A stretch of 64,000 bases of DNA from Rhodanobacteraceae bacterium (GTDB taxonomy: Bacteria > Pseudomonadota > Gammaproteobacteria > Xanthomonadales > SZUA-5): assembly GCA_024234055.1 (NCBI GenBank), contig JACKOW010000002.1:732476-796475 (forward strand), read 5' to 3'. Shown here in pieces: positions 8,611 to 17,809 of this stretch. A model generated the notes under the pieces. That model made no database searches, was not told the origin of the DNA, and saw only the letters and a program-made list of their open reading frames with translations. Position numbers and translations under genes: made by a program. Positions within the stretch are counted from its first letter, which is position 1; every line of letters begins with the position of its first letter.

Positions 8611-9152
8611 CGCACATGCGTGTTTACGATGAAAACCAGCCCATCGAGGCCCGACTGGAGAGCAGCGATTTCACGGAAATCCGCCGCCACCTGGCGGCTG
8701 CCGGAATCCGCCTGGACCGCTGGCTGGCCGATGCCGAGATTCAGCCCGGCGATACGCAGGAACAGGTGCTTGCGGCCTACCAGCGCGATATCGACCGGCT
8801 GATGGAAGAAGGCGGCTACAAATCGGTAGACGTCATCAGCATGACACCCGGGCACCCGGACAAGGTGGCCCTGCGGCAGAAATTCCTGAGCGAACACACC
8901 CACGACGAAGATGAAGTCCGCTTCTTCGTGGCCGGCGCCGGACTGTTCACGCTGCACATCGGCAGTGAGGTCTACGAGGTATTGTGCGAGAAGGACGATC
9001 TGATCAGCGTGCCCGCCGGCACCAGGCATTGGTTCGACATGGGTCCGGAACCCGCCTTCGTGGCCATCCGGATCTTCACCAACCCGGCCGGCTGGGTGGC
9101 CAAATTCACCGGCGACCCCATTGCCGAACGCTTCACGCGGATCGGGGTCTGA
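8607..9152 (+). CDS. mtnD: Acireductone dioxygenase
   Basis: The product has 181 residues, the usual length. This cupin enzyme cleaves acireductone to the ketoacid precursor of methionine plus formate when it holds iron; the nickel form gives the off-pathway product. The metal ligands are visible as H97, H99 and E103 in EHTHDEDE and H141 in GTRHWFDMG. The start was taken at the ATG that overlaps the mtnB stop by four bases, which implies translational coupling; the reading frame upstream continues but has no better start. MtnC, which makes the substrate, follows after 60 bases. Confidence 0.95.
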   Translation: MTHMRVYDENQPIEARLESSDFTEIRRHLAAAGIRLDRWLADAEIQPGDTQEQVLAAYQRDIDRLMEEGGYKSVDVISMTPGHPDKVALRQKFLSEHTHDEDEVRFFVAGAGLFTLHIGSEVYEVLCEKDDLISVPAGTRHWFDMGPEPAFVAIRIFTNPAGWVAKFTGDPIAERFTRIGV

Positions 9153-9212
9153 GGCGTCGACGCCCCTGCCCGCCCCTCGCAACTTGCACTTGCCGCAGCT
9201 CAGGAAGCATCC

Positions 9213-9896
9213 ATGATCGTACGTCCCGATGCGCTGGTGACCGATATTGAGGGCACCACGAGCGATATCAGCTTCGTGCAGAAGGTGATGTTTCCCTACG
9301 CGCGGCAGGCGCTGCCTGGCTATCTGCAGGCGCACGCGAAGGACCCGCAAGTGCTGCCGTGGATAGCGCAGATCGCTACCGAAATCGGCTGTGCCAGCGA
9401 CGACCTGGACGCCGTCAGTGGCGCCCTGATCGACTGGATCGATGCTGATCGCAAGCACACCGCGCTGAAAGCCCTGCAGGGCCAGGTCTGGGAGAACGCC
9501 TTCCGCAGCGGCGAGTTCGTTGCCCACGTTTATCCCGATGCGGTCGCGGCCTTGCGCCGCTGGCAGACCGAGGGATTGCCGATGTATGTCTATTCCTCGG
9601 GCTCCATTCAGGCCCAGAAGCTGTACTTCGGGCACACTCAGGACGGCGATCTGCGGCCCTGCTTCCGCGATCATTTCGATACCACCACCGGCCCCAAGCG
9701 CGAGGTCGATTCCTATCGGCGCATCGCCGAGGCCATCGCCGTTCCGGCCGATCGCATCCTGTTTCTGTCGGACATCGGGGCTGAGCTCGATGCCGCGCGC
9801 GCAGCAGGCTGGAAAACGGTCCAGATCGTGCGTGAGGGCACCACGGCAGTAGCGGAGCACGATGCCGTCGGCAGCTTCGACCAACTCGGATTCTGA
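9213..9896 (+). CDS. mtnC: Enolase-phosphatase E1 (MtnC)
   Basis: The product has 227 residues, a HAD-superfamily enzyme that both enolises and dephosphorylates the MtnB product to acireductone. HAD motif I is TDIEGTTSD near residue 10, with D11 as nucleophile. Motif II is YVYSSGSIQAQK, and motifs III/IV are TTTGPKREVDSY and FLSDIGAELDAA. One bifunctional MtnC replaces the MtnW/MtnX pair of Bacillus. The order B-D-C places all three consecutive salvage enzymes together. The next gene starts five bases after the stop, so it probably shares the transcript. Confidence 0.95.
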   Translation: MIVRPDALVTDIEGTTSDISFVQKVMFPYARQALPGYLQAHAKDPQVLPWIAQIATEIGCASDDLDAVSGALIDWIDADRKHTALKALQGQVWENAFRSGEFVAHVYPDAVAALRRWQTEGLPMYVYSSGSIQAQKLYFGHTQDGDLRPCFRDHFDTTTGPKREVDSYRRIAEAIAVPADRILFLSDIGAELDAARAAGWKTVQIVREGTTAVAEHDAVGSFDQLGF

Positions 9897-9901
9897 TTCT
9901 C

Positions 9902-11365
9902 ATGCGGGCCTTGCTGCGCACGCTGGGCGCGGGATTCCTGCTGGCCTTCGGCGTGCGCCCAGCGACCACGCTGCGGGTGCGCCCGGCTTCGCATTTCTGG
10001 GGTTTGCTGCTGCTCAGCGTGGCCATCTCCATCGGCCGTGACCGCTTGTTGCTGGCCGACGCTGCGGATTTCTACCTGGACGGTCTGCAGAGCGATGCCT
10101 TCAGCGCCCTGTTGGCGCTGGCTGCGGCTGCGCTGATCGGAAGCTGGTCCGGTCAGCGGGTGATGACCTGGTCGATCGCGGTACTGGCCAGTGCCGCGGG
10201 TCTATGGATCAGCCTGGCACTGTTCGGCGTGCGCCTGGGGCTGCAGGAACTGGATCACTGGGACGAGCACGCGCAATGGCTGATCGTGGTGGCGAGCTGC
10301 CTGTGGTGGACGCTGAGCCTGCTGCGCATCGTCGGCTTTGCGTTGCCCGAATGGCGCTGGTGGAAGCGTGCAGGTGCCGGCGTGCTGGCGGCGGCCCTGA
10401 CCACCGCGCCCTTCTTCCTGATCAACCCATTGGCCTATTGGTATCCCCGCTACGACCCTGAAACCATGGCTTACAGCGATGCCGACACTGCCCCTGCGCG
10501 CAGGGTGCGCGGCAGCGCCGAAGCGCTGATCTATCGCCAGCCGCAGATGATTGCCGATGCCGTATCGGCCTTGCGCCCGGGCGTGCCCGGGCAGACCGAC
10601 GCCTATCTGCTGGCCTTTGGCGCCGACGCCAACGAAGACGTGTTCCGCAATGAAGTCAGCTACGCCCAGACCCTGTTTGCCGAACGCTTCGGCATGGCCG
10701 GGCGCACGCTGACCTTGCTCAATCACCCCGACACCACCGAACAATGGCCACTGGCGAACTTGAGCAATCTGAAGCTGGCGCTGGCCGGCATCGCCACGAA
10801 GATGGATCCAGACGAGGATCTGCTGGTGCTGTTCCTGACCACCCACGGCAGCGCCGACCATGAGTTGTACGTGGATCTGCAGCCGCTGGCGCTGGACGGG
10901 ATCCGCCCCGGCGATCTGCGTGAAGCCCTGGACGCGGCTGGCATCCGTTGGCGCGTGATCGTGGTGTCGGCCTGCTATTCAGGCGGATTCATGGACGATC
11001 TGGCCTCACCGATGACACTGGTGATGACCGCCGCGCGCCGTGATCGACCCTCCTTCGGCTGCGGCGACGACAGCGAACTCACCTATTTCGGTCGGGCCCT
11101 GCTGGTTGAAGCCTTGAATCAGACGCGCTCGCTCACCGCCGCCTTCGAATTGGCGCGGGAGAGCGTGCATGAGCGGGAACTGGCCGACGATTTCGAAGCC
11201 TCCGAGCCCCAGATGCAGATGGGTGCGCTGATCGGCCCGAAACTGGATGCCTGGGCACAGAGCCTGGCGCCAGCGAAAGCGGTGGCCTTTGTGCCGACAG
11301 TGGCGAAGGCCGCGTGCAAGCGCGACGATAAGGCGTGTGCGTCAAGGACGCAGCCGGACAATTGA
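9902..11365 (+). CDS. Membrane-bound C13 (legumain/caspase-like) family peptidase
   Basis: The product has 487 residues. The first 180 are hydrophobic with four likely membrane segments (about 32-48, 66-82, 88-110 and 125-147, with a further one near 158-178). The soluble domain from about 230 carries the clan CD peptidase marks: a beta strand ending in a catalytic His in FLTTHGS (H315) and a second ending in the nucleophile in VVSACYSGG (C358). An AARRDRPSFGCGDDSE segment that commonly follows in C13 proteins is also present. The domain probably faces the periplasm or cytoplasm depending on topology, which I cannot settle. Its five-base gap from mtnC suggests co-transcription with methionine salvage, although no functional link is known. 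Substrate unknown. Confidence 0.8.
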   Translation: MRALLRTLGAGFLLAFGVRPATTLRVRPASHFWGLLLLSVAISIGRDRLLLADAADFYLDGLQSDAFSALLALAAAALIGSWSGQRVMTWSIAVLASAAGLWISLALFGVRLGLQELDHWDEHAQWLIVVASCLWWTLSLLRIVGFALPEWRWWKRAGAGVLAAALTTAPFFLINPLAYWYPRYDPETMAYSDADTAPARRVRGSAEALIYRQPQMIADAVSALRPGVPGQTDAYLLAFGADANEDVFRNEVSYAQTLFAERFGMAGRTLTLLNHPDTTEQWPLANLSNLKLALAGIATKMDPDEDLLVLFLTTHGSADHELYVDLQPLALDGIRPGDLREALDAAGIRWRVIVVSACYSGGFMDDLASPMTLVMTAARRDRPSFGCGDDSELTYFGRALLVEALNQTRSLTAAFELARESVHERELADDFEASEPQMQMGALIGPKLDAWAQSLAPAKAVAFVPTVAKAACKRDDKACASRTQPDN

Positions 11366-11385
11366 CGATGGTAGATCGCGCTATT

Positions 11386-11463
11386 GTAGCCCGGGTAAGC
11401 CGAAGGCGCACCCGGGGCTCTACGGCCCATCGTCCCAGTTGCGCTGGCGCTTACCTGGGCTAC
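11386..11463. repeat. REP-like GTAG...CTAC palindrome between convergent genes
   Basis: It starts GTAGCCCGGGTAAGC and ends GCTTACCTGGGCTAC, with further pairing inside. GTAG-starting palindromes are typical targets of RAYT transposases. Lying between two convergent genes, it could also act as a two-way terminator. Confidence 0.75.
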
Positions 11464-11492
11464 AAGACCGAGTTAGGTGCGACAAGGTTTGC

Positions 11493-11780
11493 CTATGCGG
11501 GCTTCATCTCGTCGATGAGCACACGCACCAATTCGACCACCAGTGCCGAGCCGCTGCCGTCGTCGATGGCATGCACCACGGCCCGGGCCTGCTGCCCGAG
11601 GTCTTCGAATCCGTACATGCCGGCAGAACCGGAAATCTTGTGAGCCGCGGCGCGCAGCTGCGACATGGCACCCAGCGGATCCGCACTGAGTTGGCTCAGT
11701 CCCGCCTCCAGTGTGGCCTGCTTCTCGGCAAAACTGCCGATGTAGCGCTGGCGCAGCGGTTCAGGAACGGAATCTGCCAT
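11493..11780 (-). CDS. HPt-domain phosphotransfer protein
   Basis: The product has 95 residues and is a single histidine phosphotransfer domain. The phosphorylated residue is H47 in AAHKISGSAG, followed by the glycine-rich turn MYGFEDLG typical of HPt four-helix bundles. It begins eight bases after the response-regulator gene on the same strand, so the two are probably one transcript and partners in a phosphorelay. No hybrid kinase is in the window, so the kinase that loads it must lie elsewhere. Confidence 0.85.
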   Translation of the reverse strand: MADSVPEPLRQRYIGSFAEKQATLEAGLSQLSADPLGAMSQLRAAAHKISGSAGMYGFEDLGQQARAVVHAIDDGSGSALVVELVRVLIDEMKPA

Positions 11781-11788
11781 TGCCGCGA

Positions 11789-12478
11789 TCAGGTACCCGA
11801 ACGCTCAAGGCGATAGCCGTGCTGGTACACCGAAATCAGACGCCAGCCATTCGGCTCGTCAATCTCCAGCTTCTTGCGGATTCGGCTGATATGGGCATCC
11901 ACGGTGCGGGTGGTGATGGTCTGGCTGCGACCCCAGACGCGCTCCAGCAGCACGCCGCGCTTCACCAGGCGTCCGGCATTGGCGAACATGTAGGCCGCCA
12001 GATCGAATTCCTTGCTGGTCAGCTCCACCGGCTTGCCGCGCAAACTGATTTGACGATGTCCCACATCGACCGTGTAGGGATCACATCCGGCCAACACTTC
12101 GGCCGGCTGAATGGCGCCTGCGCGGCGACCCACCGCCTGCACGCGGGCCATCAGCTCGCGGCGACGCGGGGGCTTGACCAGATAGTCGTCAGCACCGGCC
12201 TGCAATGCCGCCACCACGTTCTCTTCCGAATCCTGGGCAGTGATGAACACCACCGGGATACGCCCCAGAAAGCTCTGACGCACCCAGGTCAGCACATCCA
12301 TGCCGCTGGACTCGGGCAACACCCAATCGAGCAGCAACACATCGGGCACGTCGCGATGCAGGGCACGGGTGAGATCGCCACCTGATTTGTACCAACGCAC
12401 GTCATGACCTTCCTCCGTCAACCAGTGGCTGATCATTTCGGCCTGGTCTGGATCATCTTCGAGCAGATCAATACGCAT
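11789..12478 (-). CDS. OmpR/PhoB-family response regulator
   Basis: The product has 229 residues. The receiver domain (1-115) has the acidic pocket D8/D9, the phosphoacceptor D51 in LLLDWVLP, T80 and K102. A winged-helix Trans_reg_C DNA-binding domain fills about 130-226, including the SKEFDLAAYMF and RTVDAHISRIRKKL segments. It should bind DNA as a phosphorylated dimer. The HPt gene follows closely. Target genes are unknown; there is no adjacent sensor kinase, which is unusual for this family. Confidence 0.92.
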   Translation of the reverse strand: MRIDLLEDDPDQAEMISHWLTEEGHDVRWYKSGGDLTRALHRDVPDVLLLDWVLPESSGMDVLTWVRQSFLGRIPVVFITAQDSEENVVAALQAGADDYLVKPPRRRELMARVQAVGRRAGAIQPAEVLAGCDPYTVDVGHRQISLRGKPVELTSKEFDLAAYMFANAGRLVKRGVLLERVWGRSQTITTRTVDAHISRIRKKLEIDEPNGWRLISVYQHGYRLERSGT

Positions 12479-12572
12479 CTAGTTGGCACTCCCGTCGCTT
12501 CGCGCGATTCTGACTGTACATGAATGTTGCGAGTTTACCTGAACGAAGGCAAGACTCTGTAGCGCTTCTTGT

Positions 12573-13985
12573 TCAAACGCGACCGTAACGGTCTTCGTAG
12601 CGAACGATATCGTCCTCGCCGAAGTAGTCGCCGCATTGCACCTCGATCAGACTGAGATCCTGATCCGTGGGGTTCTCCAGGCGGTGCAGCGTCTCCACCG
12701 GAATATGCACTGATTCATTGCTCTTGAGCAGGAATTCGCGATCGCCGACCCGTACTTTTGCGACGCCCGACACAACCGTCCAGTGTTCGCTGCGACGATG
12801 GTGCATCTGCAGCGACAGCACATGGCCGGGTTTCACCACCAGCCGCTTGACCTTGCAATCAGGTGCGTCCTCGATCACCGAGTAGCTGCCCCAGGGGCGA
12901 TGCACGGTCGAATGCACATTGGCCGCTTCGTGATTCTGCGAGCGCAACTCGTCGACCACCTGCTTGACCGCCTGGGCCTTGTTTCGGGTGCTCACCAGCA
13001 CCGCATCGCCGGTGTCGACGATGACCAGGTCATCCACGCCCACCGCCGCCACCAGGCGGCCCTTGGACTGCACATAGCAGTTGCGCGAATCCACCAGCAC
13101 CGCCGGCCCGACGGTGCGATTGCCGTCGTTGTCGCCGGGATCAAGATCACTGATGGCCTTCCACGAGCCGATGTCATTCCAGTCGAAACTGGCCGGCACC
13201 ATGGCTCGGCGTGCGGCCTTTTCCATCACCGCGTAGTCGACCGAAATGTCGGGCAACAGCGCAAAACTGTCGCGATCGAATTCAATCGGCCGGGCATCCG
13301 CCGGCACCTTGGCGTAGCAGGCACGGGCGGCGCTGAGCAGTTCCGGACAGGTCTGTTCCATGCTGGTCAGCAGCGTGCCGGCGGCAAACAGGAACATGCC
13401 CGAGTTCCAGTAGTAGTCGCCGCTGGCCACATAGCCCTCGGCCGTGGCCAGATCCGGCTTCTCGACGAAGGCTTCGATGCTGTGACCGTGCCCGAGGGCA
13501 TTGCCAGCACGGATGTAGCCGAAGCCCGTCTCCGGACGATCCGGCTGAATGCCGAAAGTGACCAGATAGCCCTCGGCCGCCAGCGCCCGGGCGGAGCGCA
13601 CGGCAGCGCCGTAGCTGTCCAGATCGCGAATCAGATGATCCGCCGGCAACACCAGCATCTGCGCCTCGGGGCCGTGACGACGGGCGATGTCGAGTGCCGC
13701 CATCGCCAGTGCCGGGGCCGTATTGCGCCCCAGCGGCTCCAGCAGGAAGCGCGCATCGGCATCGTCAATGCGACCGCGATACTCGTCGCGGGTGATGAAG
13801 TAATGGTCGCGCGAGGTGACCGTGATCACCTCCGGCCCATCGGCCACCGATTGCGCCCGGGCCAGGGTCTTGTGCAGCAACGACTGCCCATCGCCCATCT
13901 GCATGAAAGGCTTGGGATAGGTCTTGCGCGACACCGGCCACAAACGGGTGCCGGCACCGCCCGACAGAATCACGGGAATCAACAT
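12573..13985 (-). CDS. xanB: Mannose-1-phosphate guanylyltransferase / mannose-6-phosphate isomerase
   Basis: The product has 470 residues, the length of bifunctional type II PMI/GMP enzymes (XanB, ManC, CpsB, AlgA). The N-terminal half has the nucleotidyltransferase signature GGAGTRLWPVSR at about 9-20, the KPF that follows, and FVEKPD near 165. The C-terminal cupin (from about 350) carries RPWGSY, QMHHRRSEHW with metal-binding histidines, and IPVETLHRLEN. Together they convert fructose-6-phosphate to mannose-6-phosphate and mannose-1-phosphate to GDP-mannose for exopolysaccharide or LPS. Its start overlaps the end of rfbD by seven bases, making it the last gene of the rhamnose operon. The phosphomannomutase that Xanthomonas has in this cluster (xanA) is absent here. 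Confidence 0.92.
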   Translation of the reverse strand: MLIPVILSGGAGTRLWPVSRKTYPKPFMQMGDGQSLLHKTLARAQSVADGPEVITVTSRDHYFITRDEYRGRIDDADARFLLEPLGRNTAPALAMAALDIARRHGPEAQMLVLPADHLIRDLDSYGAAVRSARALAAEGYLVTFGIQPDRPETGFGYIRAGNALGHGHSIEAFVEKPDLATAEGYVASGDYYWNSGMFLFAAGTLLTSMEQTCPELLSAARACYAKVPADARPIEFDRDSFALLPDISVDYAVMEKAARRAMVPASFDWNDIGSWKAISDLDPGDNDGNRTVGPAVLVDSRNCYVQSKGRLVAAVGVDDLVIVDTGDAVLVSTRNKAQAVKQVVDELRSQNHEAANVHSTVHRPWGSYSVIEDAPDCKVKRLVVKPGHVLSLQMHHRRSEHWTVVSGVAKVRVGDREFLLKSNESVHIPVETLHRLENPTDQDLSLIEVQCGDYFGEDDIVRYEDRYGRV

Positions 13986-14941
13986 CGTTTCACCTCAAAG
14001 CCAGCGCCGGTCAGGGCTTGCCGCGCCTGCGCCAGTTCCAGCAGCGTTTGCCGCAGGCCCAAGCGCCAGGCCGGCGGCGTGATTTCGAAAATGGCCGACA
14101 AGCGGCGGGTATCCAGCACCGAGTATGCCGGTCGCTGTGCCTTCGCCGCGTATTCACCCGTGGCGATGGCGCGCACGGGCGTGACTCGCGGCAGCAAGCC
14201 GAGATCATGAGCCTGCTCGATGATGGCGCGGGCAAAGCCGCACCAACTGGTCTGACCCGCACACACCACATGACAGGGGCCTTCCAGCGCCGCACGATCG
14301 GCCGCCGCGGCGGCCAGCCAGCGCCGCACCATCGAGGCCGTGGTATCGGCCAGGAACCGCGCCGTGGTCGGACAGCCGATCTGGTCGTCGACCACGCTGA
14401 GCTCATCGCGCACGGCCGCGGCGCGCAGCATGGTCAGCAGGAAGTTCTTGCCGCGCGCGGCGTACACCCAGGCGGTGCGCAGCAGCAGATGGGCGCAGCC
14501 CGAATCCGCCAAAGCGCGCTCGCCGGCCAGCTTGGAAGCACCGTAGACGCTGACCGGCCCGGTGGCGTGATCCTCACGCAGCGGGCTCTGATCGCCACCG
14601 GCGAAGACATAGTCGGTGGAGTAATGCACCACCAGCGCGCCCAGCTGTTTCGCCGCCGCACCCAGCTCCGCCAACGCCAGATGATTGATGCGATTGGCGA
14701 TCTCCGGCTCGTCCTCGGCCAGATCAACCGCGGTGTAGGCAGCGGCATTGATGATCACGGCCGGTGCCAATTCGAGCAGCCGCGACTTGAGTGTCGCCAG
14801 ATCGCCGATGTCGAGCGCCAGATCCACACCCAGCGCGGCATCGACCAGGCGGTCGGCGGCCACGATCTCGCCCATGCCCGACAGGCTGCGCACCAACTCG
14901 AACCCCACCTGCCCGGCGGCGCCCAGAATCAGGATACGCAT
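13979..14941 (-). CDS. rfbD: dTDP-4-dehydrorhamnose reductase
   Basis: The product has 320 residues, an extended short-chain dehydrogenase. It reduces dTDP-4-keto-L-rhamnose to dTDP-L-rhamnose, the last step of the pathway. It shows the Rossmann motif GAAGQVG at 7-13, the YSTDYVFAGG segment, and the catalytic Tyr-Lys in VYGASKLAGE. It starts three bases after rfbC ends and overlaps xanB. The order rfbB-rfbA-rfbC-rfbD is the common xanthomonad arrangement. Confidence 0.94.
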   Translation of the reverse strand: MRILILGAAGQVGFELVRSLSGMGEIVAADRLVDAALGVDLALDIGDLATLKSRLLELAPAVIINAAAYTAVDLAEDEPEIANRINHLALAELGAAAKQLGALVVHYSTDYVFAGGDQSPLREDHATGPVSVYGASKLAGERALADSGCAHLLLRTAWVYAARGKNFLLTMLRAAAVRDELSVVDDQIGCPTTARFLADTTASMVRRWLAAAAADRAALEGPCHVVCAGQTSWCGFARAIIEQAHDLGLLPRVTPVRAIATGEYAAKAQRPAYSVLDTRRLSAIFEITPPAWRLGLRQTLLELAQARQALTGAGFEVKRC

Positions 14942-14944
14942 GGT

Positions 14945-15496
14945 TCAGAGCTCCGGCAGATCATGCAGCGCCACATCCTTGAGTCGCGGCGCCTGCTGAT
15001 CCTTGCCCGACAGCAGCGGCGACTGCGTGGGCCATTCGACGCCAATATCCGGATCATTCCAGGCCACCGATCGATCGCAGCTGGCGTCATACAACTCGGT
15101 GCACAGATAGGAAAAGGTGGCGTACTCGCTGGTGACAACGAAACCATGCAGGAAGCCGGGCGGCACATACATCATGCGGTGATTATCGACGCCGAGCTCG
15201 GCACCGAACCATTGTCCGAAAGTAGCGGAACTGCGGCGGATGTCGACCGCCACGTCGAAGACACTGCCTTCCAGCACCGACACCAGCTTGCCCTGCGGCT
15301 TGGGCCATTGATGGTGCAATCCACGCAGCACACCGCGGGCGGAGCGAGAGGTGTTGGCCTGCGGAAAATCCGTCGGCAGGCCGTGCTCGCCAAAACGGCC
15401 GCGGTTGAACGCCTCGAAGAAATAGCCGCGGGCGTCGCCATAGACGGCCGGCTCGATCAGCTTCACGCCCGGCAGCGGGGTGTCCAGCACCTTCAT
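14945..15496 (-). CDS. rfbC: dTDP-4-dehydrorhamnose 3,5-epimerase
   Basis: The product has 183 residues, the family length. It epimerises C3 and C5 of dTDP-4-keto-6-deoxyglucose. The start [10 protein letters not shown] was chosen because it overlaps the rfbA stop by four bases and matches family N-termini; the open frame upstream is not needed. Visible marks are [25 protein letters not shown] with the catalytic His, [10 protein letters not shown] and [10 protein letters not shown]. The protein is a cupin-fold homodimer in the cytoplasm. Confidence 0.94.
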   Translation of the reverse strand: MKVLDTPLPGVKLIEPAVYGDARGYFFEAFNRGRFGEHGLPTDFPQANTSRSARGVLRGLHHQWPKPQGKLVSVLEGSVFDVAVDIRRSSATFGQWFGAELGVDNHRMMYVPPGFLHGFVVTSEYATFSYLCTELYDASCDRSVAWNDPDIGVEWPTQSPLLSGKDQQAPRLKDVALHDLPEL

Positions 15497-16377
15497 GCGC
15501 GCACCAGATTCTTGAGGTAGGCGCCATAGCCGCTCTTGGCCAGCGGCTCGGCCAGTTTCAGCAGTTGCGCGGCATCGATCCAACCCTGCTCGAAGGCGAT
15601 TTCCTCGGGGCACGCAATCTTCAGGCCCTGACGCTCTTCGATGGTCTGGATGAAATTGCCGGCTTGCGTCAGCGAATCATGGGTGCCGGTATCCAGCCAG
15701 GCATAGCCGCGACCCATGCGTTCCACCTGCAGGCTGTCGTCCTGCAGATAGCAGCGGTTGAGATCGGTGATCTCCAGTTCGCCACGCGGCGAAGGCTTGA
15801 GGTTGGCAGCAAAATCGCAGGCGCGGGTGTCGTAGAAATAGAGGCCGGTGACGGCGTAGTTGGATTTGGGTTTGGCCGGCTTTTCCTCGATCGACAGCAC
15901 CTTGCCATCGGCCCCGAACTCGGCCACGCCGTAGCGCTCGGGGTCACGCACGTAGTAGCCGAACACCGAAGCCCCCGAGGTGCGCGCATCCGCCCGCGCC
16001 AGCATCTGCGACAGGCCCTGCCCGTAGAAGATGTTGTCGCCCAGAATCAGGCAGGAGGGCCGATCACCCACGAACTCGCGACCGATGATGAAGGCCTCGG
16101 CAAGTCCATTGGGCTGATCCTGCACGGCGTACTGGATGTTCAGACCCCACTGCGAACCATCGCCCAGCAGCCGCTGGAACAGCGCCTGCTCGTGCGGCGT
16201 GTTGATCACCAGAATCTCACTGATGCCAGCCAGCATCAGCACGCTCAAGGGGTAGTAGATCATCGGCTTGTCATACACCGGCAGCAGCTGCTTGCTCACC
16301 GCAATGGTCAGTGGGTGCAAACGGGTGCCGGCGCCACCGGCCAGAATGATGCCGCGACGTGCGCTTTTGGTTTTCAT
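15493..16377 (-). CDS. rfbA: Glucose-1-phosphate thymidylyltransferase
   Basis: The product has 294 residues. It makes dTDP-glucose from dTTP and glucose-1-phosphate, the first committed step. The nucleotide-binding signature [11 protein letters not shown] is near residue 13, followed by [25 protein letters not shown] and the sugar-binding [15 protein letters not shown]. The ATG overlapping the rfbB stop by four bases was taken as the start; a longer in-frame start exists but would overlap rfbB further. Regulation by dTDP-rhamnose feedback is known for the family. Confidence 0.95.
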   Translation of the reverse strand: MKTKSARRGIILAGGAGTRLHPLTIAVSKQLLPVYDKPMIYYPLSVLMLAGISEILVINTPHEQALFQRLLGDGSQWGLNIQYAVQDQPNGLAEAFIIGREFVGDRPSCLILGDNIFYGQGLSQMLARADARTSGASVFGYYVRDPERYGVAEFGADGKVLSIEEKPAKPKSNYAVTGLYFYDTRACDFAANLKPSPRGELEITDLNRCYLQDDSLQVERMGRGYAWLDTGTHDSLTQAGNFIQTIEERQGLKIACPEEIAFEQGWIDAAQLLKLAEPLAKSGYGAYLKNLVRA

Positions 16378-17441
16378 GTCGAAGCCACCAGCCCGAGGCG
16401 TTCGCCACGGTAGCTGCCATCGCGGATGTGCTCGCACCAATCCTGATTTTCCAGATACCAGTCAATGGTGCGGGCGATTCCGCTCTCGAAGCTCTCGCTG
16501 GGTTTCCAGCCCAGCTCGGACTTGAGCTTGCTGGCATCGATGGCGTAACGCCGATCATGTCCCGGCCGATCGGCCACATAGGTGATCAGCTCACGGCGTG
16601 CGCGGCCATCGCCCAGCGGCCGACGTTCGTCCAGCAGATCGCAGATGCGCTGCACCACCGTGATGTTCTGGCACTCGGCATCGCCGCCGACGTTGTAGAC
16701 CTCGCCCACCCGACCGCCTTCCAGCACCGCGCGGATGGCCGCGCAGTGATCGCCCACATAGAGCCAGTCACGCACGTTCAAGCCATCGCCATACACCGGC
16801 AGTGGCTGCCCCGTGAGCGCCTTCTGGATCATCAGCGGAATCAGCTTTTCCGGAAACTGGAAAGGCCCGTAGTTGTTCGAGCAATTGGTGGTCAGCACCG
16901 GCAGCCCGTAGGTGTGGTGATAGGCCCGCACCAGATGATCCGAGGCCGCCTTGCTGGCCGAATACGGCGAGTTCGGCGCATAGGGCGTGGTCTCGGTGAA
17001 CTTGCCCGAGTCACCCAGCGAGCCGTAGACCTCATCGGTGGACACATGCAGAAAGCGAAAGGCTGCGCGTGCCGACTCATCGAGCCCGCGCCAGTGCGCC
17101 AGCGTGCACTGCAGCAGATTCAAGGTGCCCACCACATTGGTCTGCACAAAGGCCGCGGGCCCCTCGATGGAGCGGTCGACATGCGACTCCGCCGCGAAAT
17201 TGACGATGGCATCCGGCCGGTGCTCAGCCAGCAGCCGTGCGATCAGCTCGCCGTCGCGGATATCACCGCGCACAAACACATGGTCCGGATTGTCCGCGAC
17301 CGCCGCCAGCGACTGCAGATTGCCCGCGTAGGTGAGCGCATCCAGATTGATGATCCGCACACCCCCGCGCGCCAGCGCAGCGAGCACGAAATTGGCGCCG
17401 ATAAAGCCCGCGCCGCCGGTAACCAGCCAGGTTTTTTGCAT
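16374..17441 (-). CDS. rfbB: dTDP-glucose 4,6-dehydratase
   Basis: The product has 355 residues, an NAD-dependent extended SDR enzyme that converts dTDP-glucose to the 4-keto-6-deoxy sugar. The start [15 protein letters not shown] places the GGAGFIG dinucleotide motif at the normal distance; the open frame continues upstream through an inverted-repeat element and is ignored. Further marks are [12 protein letters not shown] and the catalytic [12 protein letters not shown]. It is the first gene of the five-gene rfbBACD-xanB operon, so the promoter should lie in the repeat-rich region just upstream. Confidence 0.95.
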   Translation of the reverse strand: MQKTWLVTGGAGFIGANFVLAALARGGVRIINLDALTYAGNLQSLAAVADNPDHVFVRGDIRDGELIARLLAEHRPDAIVNFAAESHVDRSIEGPAAFVQTNVVGTLNLLQCTLAHWRGLDESARAAFRFLHVSTDEVYGSLGDSGKFTETTPYAPNSPYSASKAASDHLVRAYHHTYGLPVLTTNCSNNYGPFQFPEKLIPLMIQKALTGQPLPVYGDGLNVRDWLYVGDHCAAIRAVLEGGRVGEVYNVGGDAECQNITVVQRICDLLDERRPLGDGRARRELITYVADRPGHDRRYAIDASKLKSELGWKPSESFESGIARTIDWYLENQDWCEHIRDGSYRGERLGLVAST

Positions 17442-17518
17442 GGGAGACCCAAAGAGTTCGGAGAGGACCGCGCCGGAGCCACAAGCCCCGCGCAGCAGAG
17501 CACGCCAGATCACGCACC

Positions 17519-17686
17519 CTAGCAGCCTGTCGGACTTGAAAGATCGAAGCGAAAATTCGACTGCGCGAGGCCAGATTTTGACGATTTTGCAGGGCAATAG
17601 TTCTTCTATTGCCCAAAAAAGCGGCGAAATATGGACCGCGCAGGCGGATTTGCAGCCGATTCTTTTCAAGTCCGACAGGCTGCTAG
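17519..17686. mobile_element. 168-bp MITE-like element with perfect terminal inverted repeats
   Basis: Both ends read CTAGCAGCCTGTCGGACTTG and continue to 23 bases of perfect inverted repeat, with CTAG at each outer end. Inside, GGGCAATAG and CTATTGCCC form a second hairpin. There is no coding sequence. It sits 78 bases upstream of rfbB, in the region where that operon's promoter should be. Its size, perfect ends and CTAG borders suggest a non-autonomous transposon; no parent transposase is in the window. Confidence 0.8.
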
Positions 17687-17809
17687 GCACAGACCACAGC
17701 CCGCACCCCAAGTTCGCAAGGATACAAGGGATGGGTGGGGCGAGTCTTGCAGGCGGTGCTCAGGCTGACGCCCAAGCACCACCAAGGTGGGAAAGCGTCA
17801 CGGCGTGAT

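Noticed and set aside
12783..15520. Long plus-strand open frames opposite xanB, rfbD and rfbC
   Set aside because: The minus-strand genes have full family motifs and overlapping starts and stops. The opposite frames have none.
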